DNA of 64,000 nucleotides from the NCBI RefSeq assembly GCF_002723615.1, contig NZ_KZ304955.1, positions 62,001-126,000 on the forward strand. Direction: 5' to 3'. Position numbers and translations under genes: made by a program. The stretch comes from Limimaricola cinnabarinus (GTDB lineage: Bacteria; Pseudomonadota; Alphaproteobacteria; Rhodobacterales; Rhodobacteraceae). Below are positions 17,791 to 26,480 of this stretch, piece after piece (the stretch's first letter is position 1; the number at the start of each line of letters is the position of its first letter). The notes beneath the pieces are model-generated. The model saw nothing but the letters and a program-made list of their open reading frames with translations, did not search any database and had not been told where the DNA came from.

Positions 17791-18702
17791 ATGCGCGTGA
17801 CCGATCCCGAGATGCTGCGCTTCATCGCCGAGACCGAGGCGGCCTACCCGGCCGAGGCCAATTCCGCCTCCGCGCAGGAGAACCGCCGCCATTACGACGC
17901 GATGTGCGCGGTGTTCCGCAGCCCCCGCCCCGAAGGCATCATTGTCACCGACGAGACGCTGGCAGGCGTGCCGATACGCCGCTACCGGCCGCGCGGCGCG
18001 GCGGGGCCGTTCCTGCTCTACCTGCATGGCGGCGGCTATGTGGTGGGCTCGCTCGACAGCCATGACGACGTCTGCGCCGAGATCGCGCAGGCCACGGGGG
18101 CGGAGCTGGTCGCGGTCGATTACCGCCTCGCGCCCGAGCATCTCTACCCCGCGCAGCTCGACGACGTGGAAACGGTCTGGCGGGCCGAGAGCGCGCGCCG
18201 CCCCGGCCTCGTGCTGGGCGACAGCGCGGGCGGCGCGCTGTCGGCGGCGCTGTGCCTGCGCATGCGGCGCAAGGGCGGGCCGATGCCGCTGGCGCAATGC
18301 CTGATCTATCCGGGGCTGGGCGGCGACATGTCCGCGCCCTCCTATGCCGAGAACGCCGAGGCGCCGCTCCTGCGCACCGCGGATATCGCGCATTACGCGG
18401 GCGTGCTGACGGGGGGCGACACGAGCCTGCGCGAGACGGACCCCGAGCTGTCGCCGCTGCGCGCCGCCGGTTTCGAAGACCTGCCCCCGGCCCTCGTCGT
18501 CACCGCCGATGTCGATCCGCTGCGCGATGACGGCCCGGCCTATGTCGACAGGCTGGCCGCCGCGGGGATCGAGGCCAGCTGGCGCAACGAGCCGCAGCTG
18601 GTGCATGGCTACCTGCGGGCGCGGCATCGCAGCACCCGCGCCGGGCAGAGCTTCGAGGCGATCTGCAGCTGGCTGCGGGGGCGGCTGCGCTTGATCGGCT
18701 GA
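17791..18702 (+). CDS. Alpha/beta-hydrolase of the HSL/GDXG family, possible acylcarnitine esterase
   Basis: 303-residue cytoplasmic esterase with no signal peptide. The oxyanion motif LHGGGYVVG is near residue 78, the nucleophile elbow GDSAGG near 143, and the acid and base in DVDPLRDDG (near 240) and LVHGYL (near 270). The start is one base after the ATPase stop, so it is the last gene of the carnitine operon. Because the other products take carnitine to betaine, an esterase here most simply frees carnitine from O-acylcarnitines after import; this is an inference. A lactonase or unrelated carboxylesterase role remains possible. Confidence 0.85.
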   Translation: MRVTDPEMLRFIAETEAAYPAEANSASAQENRRHYDAMCAVFRSPRPEGIIVTDETLAGVPIRRYRPRGAAGPFLLYLHGGGYVVGSLDSHDDVCAEIAQATGAELVAVDYRLAPEHLYPAQLDDVETVWRAESARRPGLVLGDSAGGALSAALCLRMRRKGGPMPLAQCLIYPGLGGDMSAPSYAENAEAPLLRTADIAHYAGVLTGGDTSLRETDPELSPLRAAGFEDLPPALVVTADVDPLRDDGPAYVDRLAAAGIEASWRNEPQLVHGYLRARHRSTRAGQSFEAICSWLRGRLRLIG

Positions 18703-18838
18703 CCCGCCCGGGCGCTGCCTTCCGTCGCAGCCTGGCCCGAGCCCGGCTCTTTCCATGGAGCGGCCGCCCCGATCGGGGCGACCGAGACCGTTCTCGCGCG
18801 ATGGCCGGCGGCAGGCGTGACGCCGATCCCGAAGGCCC

Positions 18839-19771
18839 TCAGAGCTTCAGGTCGCCCGCCCCGCTCTCGATATGCGGCGCCCAGAAGGCGATGCTTTCGG
18901 CGATCGCCGGGATCACGTTGCGGTCGTCCGGCTCGCGCTCCTTGAAGGACAGCTCGAGGCAGATCTCGTTGTCGCGCGCGCCGCCCTCGGCCAGCGCCGC
19001 CAGCAGCGGTTCGGGCTGCACCCGGCCGGTCGCGTTGTGCTCGGCGGTGAAGGGGCGATGCCCGCCCTTGTCCATCTTGGACTGCTTGATGTGGATGATC
19101 GGCGAAACCTCGGGCACCGCCCGCGCCCAGGCATAGGGATCGGTGTCGTCGGGATCTGGGCTGGTGACGTCGCCATGGTCGATATCGGCCATCATCCACA
19201 TCGGCACCGCCATCCCGGCTGCGGTCAGCCGCTCCTGCAGCGCCAGGGTCTCGGCGATGGTCGGCCCGAATTCGCGCCCCACGCTCATCGGCTCCCAGAA
19301 CACGTGATCGAGCCCCGCCGCCTTGGCATGCTCGGCCACCTCCGCCCAGCAGTCGATGGCGATGCGGATCATCTCCTCGCGCCGCGCCGCGTCGTCGAAA
19401 TCGCGATAGGTCAGGATCGCGAACTGGGTGCCGACCGACCGGCCGCCCAGATCGCCGATGATATCGGCGAAACTCTTGAACCAATCGACATAATAGCGCC
19501 GCACGTCACGATCCGGGTGCCCGAAATGGTTGAGACGGCCATAGGGGCCGGTCATGCCCGAGGTCACCCGCACACCGCTGCGCTCCAGCGCCCGGCCCAT
19601 CTCGCGCGTCAGCCGGCGGATCACCGGGGCGGGCCAGGACGGGTTGATGAATTCATGCGTCAATTGCAGGTCGCGGATGCGCAGGTCGCGGGCCACGGTG
19701 TCGATGAGATCATCCGCTTCGGCGAACCGGTTCACCAAAGGGTTGGTGTTGAGCGAAAGCGTCAGCGCCAT
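18839..19771 (-). CDS. eryC: EryC-like sugar phosphate isomerase/racemase, TIM barrel
   Basis: 310-residue AP-endonuclease-2-type TIM barrel. Likely metal ligands lie in VFWEPMSVG, MMADIDHGD, IIHIKQSK and EICLELSFKE. In Brucella the protein in this operon position racemises 3-tetrulose-4-phosphate during erythritol catabolism. The gene overlaps eryB by one base (TGATG at 19769-19773) and ends the eryD-A-B-C transcription unit. It is convergent with the esterase gene at 17791; the 136-base gap holds only a weak CGCCCC-GATC-GGGGCG hairpin (18765-18780). Family membership is certain; the racemase call rests on operon context. Confidence 0.8.
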   Translation of the reverse strand: MALTLSLNTNPLVNRFAEADDLIDTVARDLRIRDLQLTHEFINPSWPAPVIRRLTREMGRALERSGVRVTSGMTGPYGRLNHFGHPDRDVRRYYVDWFKSFADIIGDLGGRSVGTQFAILTYRDFDDAARREEMIRIAIDCWAEVAEHAKAAGLDHVFWEPMSVGREFGPTIAETLALQERLTAAGMAVPMWMMADIDHGDVTSPDPDDTDPYAWARAVPEVSPIIHIKQSKMDKGGHRPFTAEHNATGRVQPEPLLAALAEGGARDNEICLELSFKEREPDDRNVIPAIAESIAFWAPHIESGAGDLKL

Positions 19772-21279
19772 CACGCGGCCTCCCTGAGCGTGCCGTCGAA
19801 CCATTTGGAGAATTCCGCCTGCTCGGCAGCGCTCAGCCGGAGCCGGTGCTTTGTACGCCGCCAGATCACGTCCTCCGCGGTCCGGGCCCATTCATGCGCC
19901 GCCAGATAGCGCGCCTCGGCTTCGTAGAGCAGGCCGCCGAAATGCCGCCCCAGCCCCTCGATCGAGCTGGCGCCATCCACGACCATGTCGATCCGCGTGC
20001 CGTAGAGCCGGGCGTAGTGCCGGCGCAGATCGCGCGGCATCCAGGGATAGCGGCCCCGCAGGCTCTCGCGGAAAGCCTCGAAATCGGCGTTCTCGATCGC
20101 GCCGCCGGGCAGCGGCGCGTTCTCGGTCCAGTCGTCCTTCATGCCGGGAAAGAGGCCCCCCAGCTTGTGCATGCCCCGCTCGGCCAGCTCGCGGAAGGTG
20201 GTGATCTTGCCGCCGAACACGTTCAGGAGCGGCGCGCCGCCGGTCTCGTCGAGGTCGAAGACATAGTCGCGTGTTACCGCCGAAGGGTTGCCCTGCCCAT
20301 CGTCGAACAGGGGCCGGACGCCCGAGAAGCTCTCGAGCACGTCCTCGCGCGCGAGCTTTTCCTTGAAGTAGCGGTTCACGGCGGCGAGCAGGTACTCGAT
20401 CTCGGCCTCGTCCGCCGTCACCTCCTCGGCGCGGCCCTCATAGGCGACATCGGTGGTACCGATCAGCGCCTTGTCGCCCTCATAGGGGTTGATGAAGATC
20501 ACGCGCTTGTCGTGGTTCTGCACGAGATAGGCGTTGGAGCCTTCCCAGAACTTGGGCACCACGATGTGGCTGCCCTTGACCAGCCGGACATTGCGCGAAG
20601 AGTTCGCCCCGGCCACCCGGCGGACGACATCGGTGACCCAAGGGCCTGCCGCGTTGACCAGGACGCGGGCGCGGTGCTCGCGCGTTTCGCCGGTCTCGCT
20701 GTCGCGGGTGGTGACGATCCAGTGGCCCTCCGCGCGCCGGGCCGAGACGCAGGGGCTGCGGGTCAGCACCTCGGCGCCGCGCTCGGCGGCGTCGACGGCA
20801 TTGAGGACGACGAGCCGCGCGTCATCGACCCAGCAGTCGGAATATTCGAAGCCGCGGGTGTACTTGTCGAGGATCGGCGCGCCTTCGGGGTCGCGCTTCA
20901 GATCGAGCGTGCGGGTGCCGGGCAGGCGCTTGCGGCCCCCCAGATGGTCGTAGAGGAACAGCCCCAGCCGCACCAGCCAGGCGGGCCGGTCCTCGGGGCT
21001 GTGCGGCAGCACGAAGCGCAGGGGCCAGATGATGTGCGGCGCGTTGCGCATCAGCACCTCGCGCTCGATCAAGGCCTCGCGCACCAGCCGGAACTCGTAA
21101 TATTCGAGGTAGCGCAAGCCGCCATGCACCAGCTTGCCCGAGCGCGACGAGGTTCCCTCGGCGAGATCGTCCTTCTCGCACAGCACCACGCTCAGGCCGC
21201 GCCCGGCGGCATCGCGGGCGATGCCGGCGCCATTGATGCCGCCGCCGATCACGAAGAGGTCGATGGGCTCGTCGTTCAT
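19771..21279 (-). CDS. eryB: Erythritol-4-phosphate dehydrogenase-like FAD enzyme (EryB)
   Basis: 502-residue FAD-dependent member of the glycerol-3-phosphate dehydrogenase family. The FAD motif VIGGGINGAGIARDAAGRG is at residues 9-27, followed by the family segment SSRSGKLVHGGLRYLEYYEF. GVRPLFDD and GGKITTFRELAE lie further on. In the erythritol pathway it oxidises the phosphate made by EryA to a 3-tetrulose phosphate at the membrane, passing electrons to quinone. It overlaps eryA by four bases (ATGA, 21276-21279) and eryC by one. A plain GlpD role is possible from sequence alone, but the EryA/C/D neighbours favour EryB. Confidence 0.82.
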   Translation of the reverse strand: MNDEPIDLFVIGGGINGAGIARDAAGRGLSVVLCEKDDLAEGTSSRSGKLVHGGLRYLEYYEFRLVREALIEREVLMRNAPHIIWPLRFVLPHSPEDRPAWLVRLGLFLYDHLGGRKRLPGTRTLDLKRDPEGAPILDKYTRGFEYSDCWVDDARLVVLNAVDAAERGAEVLTRSPCVSARRAEGHWIVTTRDSETGETREHRARVLVNAAGPWVTDVVRRVAGANSSRNVRLVKGSHIVVPKFWEGSNAYLVQNHDKRVIFINPYEGDKALIGTTDVAYEGRAEEVTADEAEIEYLLAAVNRYFKEKLAREDVLESFSGVRPLFDDGQGNPSAVTRDYVFDLDETGGAPLLNVFGGKITTFRELAERGMHKLGGLFPGMKDDWTENAPLPGGAIENADFEAFRESLRGRYPWMPRDLRRHYARLYGTRIDMVVDGASSIEGLGRHFGGLLYEAEARYLAAHEWARTAEDVIWRRTKHRLRLSAAEQAEFSKWFDGTLREAA

Positions 21280-22865
21280 GTCGCTGTCCTTTCATTGGCC
21301 GCCATCGCGGCCCGGTGTTGAGCGAGCCCGTCCCAGACCGGCGCCAGCGCGGCGCGGGCCCGGGCATAGGCCGGAAAGAGCGAGGCGTAGGTGTCGCGCA
21401 GCACCGGGTCGGGCGGCTCGGCCGCGCCGAGGAGCGGCGTCACCCATTCGGCGATGCACGCCTCCATGTCCGGGTAGGCGCCGATCGCCACCGCCGCCAT
21501 CATCGCCGCGCCTGCCGCGCCGGCCTCCTCGCGGGCCGAGACCCGCACCGCAGAGCCGGTCGCCGCCGCCAGCACGCCGCGCAGGGCCCGCGACCGCGCG
21601 GCCCCGCCGGTCAGCCGCAGCTCGGCGGGCATGTCGCCCATCGCGGCGTAGCAATCCCGCGCCGCCAGCCCCAGCCCCTCGACCACGGCGCGGATCAGAT
21701 CGGGAAAGCGGTGTCCCTGGCTCAGGCCGACGAAGCCCGCCCGCGCATCGGCATCGACGAAGGGGCCGCGCTCTCCGGCCTCGGAGATATAGGGGTGATA
21801 GAGGATCTCGCCGGGGCGACTGCGCGCGAGCCAGCCCTCGATCCGGGCGACGAGATCGGCATGCGACGCCTCGACCCCCATCTCGGCCATCAGCTCGCCC
21901 GCCAGCGCCAGCGCCCAGTCGATGTTGAGCGTCGCGGCCATGTTGGTCTGCACCTGCGTCACCATCCCGGGGGCGGGCAGCGCGATGACATAGCCGGTAC
22001 CGGCCTCGTTCAGCACGACATCCGTGTCGCGCACCGCGCGCATGTGCACGCCGGTGGAGCCCACCGTCGAACAGGCGGCGCCGGGCGTGCCGGTATGGAC
22101 CCCCGCGCCGAGCGCGGTCATCACCATGTCGACATGGCCGAGGCTCACCGGCGTCCCGGCCCTGAGCCCGGTTTCGCGCGCCGCGGCCGGGCTCAGCGGA
22201 TGCGTCTGCCGCGTGCCGTCGACGATCTCGGGCAGCAAATGGCGGCGATGCTCCAGCCCCAGCGCGGCGATGACGGTGTCGTCATAGGCGCGGCTGCGGA
22301 AATTGCCGAAGGTGAAGCTCGCTTCGGAGGGGTCGGTGGCGCGGATGCCGGTGAGCTTCAGATAGAGCCAGTCCTTGCAATGCAGCGCCGTCTCGGCGCG
22401 ATCGAGCCGCTCGGGCTCGGTCGCGTCGATATGCGCCATCTGCGCCCCCATCTGGCAGGTGTTGAGGCCGGTGCCGGTGGCTTCGAAGCGGGCCCGCTCC
22501 AGCGGCCCCGATTTCAGCCGCGACACCGCCGGCGCTGCGCGCGCGTCGAGCCAGAGCCAGGCGTCGCCGACCGGCGCGTCGCCCGCCCCGACCAGCCAGG
22601 TGCCGTCGCCCTGCGCGGTCACCGCGAGCGCGGCGCAGCGCTCGGGCAGCCGGTCGATGCGGTCGCCCAGGGCGCGAAGCGCCCGCGCGCAATCCTCCCA
22701 GGTCCGCGCCAATGGCTGGGTGGCGACGCCGCCCGAGGCGGTGTCGTAGCGGTTCGGCACGGCGGCGGCGGCGATCTGGCGGCCGGAAAGGTCGAACCCC
22801 ACCGCCTTGATCACCGAGGTGCCGGCATCGATGCCGATGATGAGGTCGCCCGTCCCTGCGGTCAT
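21276..22865 (-). CDS. eryA: Erythritol kinase (FGGY family, EryA)
   Basis: 529-residue FGGY kinase. The phosphate-1 motif IIGIDAGTSVIKAVGFDLSG is at about residues 9-28, with ATP-binding GGAARSRALRGVLAAATG near 415 and HCKDWLYLKLTG in the first domain. The length agrees with Brucella EryA. It phosphorylates the imported tetritol as the first step after uptake by 24301-28617. The ATG at 22865 follows GGGGAGAAAAG. It lies 22 bases after the eryD stop and overlaps eryB. Related FGGY kinases use ribitol or xylulose; the complete eryABCD set makes erythritol most likely. Confidence 0.83.
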   Translation of the reverse strand: MTAGTGDLIIGIDAGTSVIKAVGFDLSGRQIAAAAVPNRYDTASGGVATQPLARTWEDCARALRALGDRIDRLPERCAALAVTAQGDGTWLVGAGDAPVGDAWLWLDARAAPAVSRLKSGPLERARFEATGTGLNTCQMGAQMAHIDATEPERLDRAETALHCKDWLYLKLTGIRATDPSEASFTFGNFRSRAYDDTVIAALGLEHRRHLLPEIVDGTRQTHPLSPAAARETGLRAGTPVSLGHVDMVMTALGAGVHTGTPGAACSTVGSTGVHMRAVRDTDVVLNEAGTGYVIALPAPGMVTQVQTNMAATLNIDWALALAGELMAEMGVEASHADLVARIEGWLARSRPGEILYHPYISEAGERGPFVDADARAGFVGLSQGHRFPDLIRAVVEGLGLAARDCYAAMGDMPAELRLTGGAARSRALRGVLAAATGSAVRVSAREEAGAAGAAMMAAVAIGAYPDMEACIAEWVTPLLGAAEPPDPVLRDTYASLFPAYARARAALAPVWDGLAQHRAAMAANERTAT

Positions 22866-22887
22866 GCTTTTCTCCCCTGCCCGGCGG

Positions 22888-23850
22888 TCAGTCCGGCAGC
22901 GCCGCCAGCGCCTGCGCCGTCGCCTCGTCGGTGATCAGCCCATCGAGCCAGCCGCCGCGCAGCACCGCCGCGATCGCGGCCACCTTGTCCGGCCCGCCGG
23001 CAAGCGCCACGACCCGGCGGCTCCGCAGCACCTCGAGCGCCGGCGCGACGGTCCGCGCCGAGAGCCCGGTGGCCACGGGGCGCCCCTCGGCATCGAGAAA
23101 ATGCCCCAGGATCTCGCCCACCGCGCCGCCGCGCGTCACCTCGCGGATCTCCTCCGCGCGGATCATCCGGCTTGCCACCAGCTGCGCGTCGGGCTCGGTC
23201 GTGCCGATGCCGACCAGCATCAAATCGGCCTGCGCGGCCATGTCGAAGACCTCGCGCACCCCGGGCTGGGCCAGCAGCACGTCGCGGTCGGCGCTCGAAT
23301 TGGCGAAGAAGGGCAGCGGCAGCACATAGGCCTCGGCGCCGCTGCGGCCCGCCAGCCGGTGCATCACGTCGTGCGGGTTGGCGGCATAGTTGCGCGCGAG
23401 CCCGCCCAGAAGCGACACGAAGCGCGATCCCAGGGCATCGAAGGGCGGCATGGATTCGACCGCCGCGGCCAGCGTCCGCCCGTGTCCGATGCCGATGACC
23501 CCGCCCGGATGCTGCGCGATCTGCCGCTGCAGGAAAGCGGCCCCCGCGGGGCCGAGCGCCCGCAGCGGCAGCCCCGGCTCGCCCAGATCGGGCACCACCT
23601 CGCAGCCGCGCAGGCCAAATCGTCCGGTCAGCTGCGCCTCCAGCCGCGCGCAATCGGCGATCTCGCCGACCACGGAGACCTTGACCGCGCCGTTCTGCGC
23701 CGCCCAGTTGACCAGCCGATGCGCCTTGACGGGCGAGACGCCGATGCGCTCGGCCACCTCGGCCTGGGTCAGCCCGCCGGCGTAGTGCAGCCAGGCCGCC
23801 CGGATTGCCAGGCTCTCGTCGATCTCGCGTCGCTTCGCTGTCGTCGCCAT
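22888..23850 (-). CDS. eryD: EryD, SorC-family transcriptional regulator
   Basis: 320 residues from the ATG at 23850. The N-terminal helix-turn-helix LTQAEVAERIGVSPVKAHRLV lies near residues 28-48. The rest is the SorC sugar-phosphate effector domain with GVIGIGHGRTLAAAV, LLGGLARNYAANPHD and LMLVGIGTTEPDAQLV. In Brucella EryD represses the ery genes and is released by erythritol. Here eryD is first in the transcription unit, not last. A perfect inverted repeat at 23864-23896 lies immediately upstream of its start, suggesting autoregulation and control of the divergent importer. Confidence 0.87.
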   Translation of the reverse strand: MATTAKRREIDESLAIRAAWLHYAGGLTQAEVAERIGVSPVKAHRLVNWAAQNGAVKVSVVGEIADCARLEAQLTGRFGLRGCEVVPDLGEPGLPLRALGPAGAAFLQRQIAQHPGGVIGIGHGRTLAAAVESMPPFDALGSRFVSLLGGLARNYAANPHDVMHRLAGRSGAEAYVLPLPFFANSSADRDVLLAQPGVREVFDMAAQADLMLVGIGTTEPDAQLVASRMIRAEEIREVTRGGAVGEILGHFLDAEGRPVATGLSARTVAPALEVLRSRRVVALAGGPDKVAAIAAVLRGGWLDGLITDEATAQALAALPD

Positions 23851-23863
23851 GGCGCCAAAACCC

Positions 23864-23896
23864 TGCAATAAATTTCCGATATGGACATTTATTGCA
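23864..23896. promoter_or_regulatory. Candidate EryD operator: perfect 10-bp inverted repeat
   Basis: TGCAATAAAT (23864-23873) and ATTTATTGCA (23887-23896) are exact reverse complements separated by 13 bases. The repeat begins 14 bases upstream of the eryD ATG and is A+T-rich against a G+C-rich background. SorC-family regulators bind long inverted repeats of this kind. A further half-like sequence, CTTTATTGCC, occurs at 24064-24073 near the importer promoter. Confidence 0.75.
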
Positions 23897-24300
23897 CCAA
23901 CCTCCTGCGGCGGTCAAGTTAATATAACCCGCACATAACACGGACTGGGCTCATCCCGGCTGCGCGCAGGGGCAGGTCACGATCCCCGCTTGCAGCCATG
24001 AACCGGCTTCAATCTCCGTGTCACATGGGCAGTTGTGCCTGGGCAGATGCAGGCATGGATGCGCTTTATTGCCTGGGGCGCAAATTCTTTCATAATGACG
24101 TTGACAGGTGGATGTGTTCTTAACATTATCATCACACGTCCAGCTTCCCGCTGGGCCAGGCGGAGCCGGCAGGAAGGCCGGGCTGCTGCAAGTGGAGGAA
24201 GGCGTCACGCGCCGCAGCCAATCTGTTGCATCGGGGCCGCGCCGAGCTGCGAGCCCCCGTAAGTCACACCGGGATCCGTCCCGATCCGGAGGCCAGAGCC
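23897..24300 (+). promoter_or_regulatory. Divergent control region and candidate promoter of the polyol importer operon
   Basis: No gene is supported in this stretch. It holds a good sigma-70-like promoter: TTGACA at 24101-24106, a 17-base spacer and CATTAT at 24124-24129, pointing at the importer genes. About 165 bases of untranslated leader would follow. The region from 24060 to 24135 is less G+C-rich than its surroundings. GGAGG at 24288-24292 is the ribosome binding site of the gene at 24301. Confidence 0.65.
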
Positions 24301-24954
24301 ATGACCATGAAGGCCGATATATCCGAACCGCGGCACCGCGGCGGCTGGAAGATCGCCGCAGCCATCGGCGCTGCGACCCTGCTTCTCGCCGCGATGGCGC
24401 TCGACACCAAGGTGGTGGTGCTGGGCTCCGAGGAGGATCTGCGCGAGCAGGCCTTCTCGCCCGAACGCTACGGCACCGAGACGTTCCCGAGCGTCCGCGA
24501 CAGCATCCGCGACCGCGCCGTCCCGGCCGCGGAGCTGGCAGAGGCCGTGCTGGCCGACCGCACCGCCGCCGCCGAGACCTATGGCGTGGGCTCCGGCACC
24601 GGCGCGGTGATACCGGTGCGGCTTGCCGGCACGATGGGCGAGGCGAAATCGGGCATCTATACCGTCGAAGTGCCCGACATGCCCGACGAGATCACCGTGC
24701 GGGTGCAGACCGGCCCCGCCATCAACGGCACCGAGCTGCGGGACGCGACCGGCGATATCGAGTTCGGCCAGTTCAAGAACCAGATCGAGTACCAGAACGC
24801 CGGCGCCGCGCTCAACGACGCGATGAAGGCGGAGGTGCTCGGGGACATCGACACCGCCGCGCTGTCGGGCCGGGAGGTCGAGATCACCGGCGCCTTCCGG
24901 CTGATCAACCCCAAGAACTGGCTGATCACCCCGGTCGAGATGGCAGTCGAATGA
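24301..24954 (+). CDS. DUF2291 family protein of a ribose/erythritol-type ABC operon
   Basis: 217 residues. A short cytoplasmic tail is followed by one hydrophobic segment (KIAAAIGAATLLLAAMALDT, about 17-36), then a soluble domain with VQTGPAINGTELRDATGDI, FGQFKNQIEYQNA and ITGAFRLINPKNW typical of DUF2291. Many DUF2291 proteins are lipoproteins, but no lipobox cysteine is present here, so this copy looks membrane-anchored. The function is unknown; the family almost always sits first in ribose-type ABC operons. The start is set by GGAGG eight bases upstream. Its stop overlaps the ATPase start (ATGA, 24951-24954). Confidence 0.75.
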   Translation: MTMKADISEPRHRGGWKIAAAIGAATLLLAAMALDTKVVVLGSEEDLREQAFSPERYGTETFPSVRDSIRDRAVPAAELAEAVLADRTAAAETYGVGSGTGAVIPVRLAGTMGEAKSGIYTVEVPDMPDEITVRVQTGPAINGTELRDATGDIEFGQFKNQIEYQNAGAALNDAMKAEVLGDIDTAALSGREVEITGAFRLINPKNWLITPVEMAVE

Positions 24955-26480
24955 GCGGCGCCGGCACCACCGGGGAGGCCGTGCTGCAGGCCCGCGACGT
25001 CGCCAAGTCCTATGGCAACGTCCAGGCGCTCAAGGGCGTGAACTTCGACGTGCATCGCGGCCAGGTCACCACGCTGTTCGGCGAGAACGGCGCCGGGAAA
25101 TCGACGCTGATGAAGATCCTGTCCGGCGTGATCCGGCCGAGCGCGGGCGAGATCCTTCTCGACGGGCGGCCGGTCGCCTTCCACTCCACCACGGAGGCGC
25201 GCGACCTCGGCATCTCGATCATCCACCAGGAGCTCAGCCTCGCGCCCAATCTCAGCGTGCGCGACAACATCTTCATGGGCCGCGAGATCACCACCGCCAC
25301 CGGCGTCGACTACGCCGAGGAGGAGCGCCAGACCCGCGCGCTGATGGAGGAGCTGGAGGAGGAGATCGACCCGCTGACCCCGGTCGAGGATCTGCGCCTC
25401 GGCCAGCAGCAGGTGGTCGAGATCGCCCGCGCGCTGTCGGTCAATGCCCGCATCCTGATCATGGACGAGCCGACCTCCGCCCTTTCGGCCTCGGAGGTCG
25501 AGGTGCTGTTCAAGGTGATCCGCGATCTCAAGGCGCGCGGCGTCTCGATCGTCTATATCTCGCATCACCTCGAAGAAGCCTTGCAGATCACCGACCACGC
25601 CGTGGTGCTGCGCGACGGCACGATGACCGCGCGGGCGCCGCGCTCAGAGATCGATCTCGAATGGATCGTCCGCAACATGGTCGGTGAGAATTTCGATCTC
25701 GGCTCGCCGCCCGAAGGCCATGCCATAGGCGATGTGGCGCTGAAGATCGACGGTCTCAGCGTCCCCGACGCCTCGGCGACGGGACGATCGGCGGTCGATG
25801 ACCTCTCGCTCGAGCTGCGGGCGGGCGAGATCGTCTGCCTTTACGGGCTGATGGGCGCGGGCCGCACCGAAATGCTCGAATGCATCGCGGGTCGGCTGCC
25901 CAAATCCGGCGGCCGGGTGCTGCTGGAGGGGCGCGAGCTGGGCCGCGCCAGCATCGCCGAGCGCATCGCGCGCGGCCTCGTGCTGGTGCCCGAGGACCGG
26001 CAGCGCGACGGGCTGGTGCAGACCATGAGCGTCGGCGAGAACCTGTCTCTGGCCTCGATCGGGGCCTTCACGCGCGGCCTGTTCACCTCGCGCAGGCGCG
26101 AGAGGGAGCTGGTCGAGACGTCGATCCGCGACGTCACGATCAAGACCGATGGCGGCCAGGCCGCGATCGGATCGCTCTCGGGCGGCAACCAGCAGAAGGT
26201 GGTGATCGGCAAGATGCTGGCCACCAAGCCGCGCGTGGTGATGCTCGACGAGCCCTCGCGGGGCATCGACATCGGCGCCAAGGCCGAGGTGTTCCGCCTG
26301 CTGGCCGAGGGCGCGCAGCGCGGGCTGGCGGTGATCTACTCGACCTCCGAAGTGGGCGAATGCCTGTCGATCGCGCATCGCATCATCGTCATGCGGCGCG
26401 GCAAGATCTCGGCCGAATTCGGCCCCGACGCCACGAAAGAGCAGATCATGGCCGCCTCCGGCGAGGCCGTGGTCGCATGA
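24951..26480 (+). CDS. Polyol/sugar ABC transporter ATPase, tandem type (EryE-like)
   Basis: 509 residues with two ATPase domains, the usual ribose-importer form. Domain one has Walker A GENGAGKST near residue 45, a degenerate signature LRLGQQQ and Walker B ILIMDEPTSALS. Domain two (from about 260) has the degenerate P-loop GLMGAGRTEM, LSGGNQQK and VVMLDEPSRGID, the family pattern in which one site is not canonical. It overlaps the genes on both sides by four bases. It powers the importer formed by 26477 and 27661, probably for erythritol or a related polyol given the adjacent ery genes. Confidence 0.9.
   Translation: MSGAGTTGEAVLQARDVAKSYGNVQALKGVNFDVHRGQVTTLFGENGAGKSTLMKILSGVIRPSAGEILLDGRPVAFHSTTEARDLGISIIHQELSLAPNLSVRDNIFMGREITTATGVDYAEEERQTRALMEELEEEIDPLTPVEDLRLGQQQVVEIARALSVNARILIMDEPTSALSASEVEVLFKVIRDLKARGVSIVYISHHLEEALQITDHAVVLRDGTMTARAPRSEIDLEWIVRNMVGENFDLGSPPEGHAIGDVALKIDGLSVPDASATGRSAVDDLSLELRAGEIVCLYGLMGAGRTEMLECIAGRLPKSGGRVLLEGRELGRASIAERIARGLVLVPEDRQRDGLVQTMSVGENLSLASIGAFTRGLFTSRRRERELVETSIRDVTIKTDGGQAAIGSLSGGNQQKVVIGKMLATKPRVVMLDEPSRGIDIGAKAEVFRLLAEGAQRGLAVIYSTSEVGECLSIAHRIIVMRRGKISAEFGPDATKEQIMAASGEAVVA

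Noticed and set aside
18765-18780. CGCCCC-GATC-GGGGCG hairpin between convergent genes as terminator
   Set aside because: Only six base pairs and no T-run; too weak to annotate separately.
24041-24073. Second EryD operator near TGCAGGCATG and CTTTATTGCC
   Set aside because: Only one half resembles the motif and the spacing is wrong for a full repeat.
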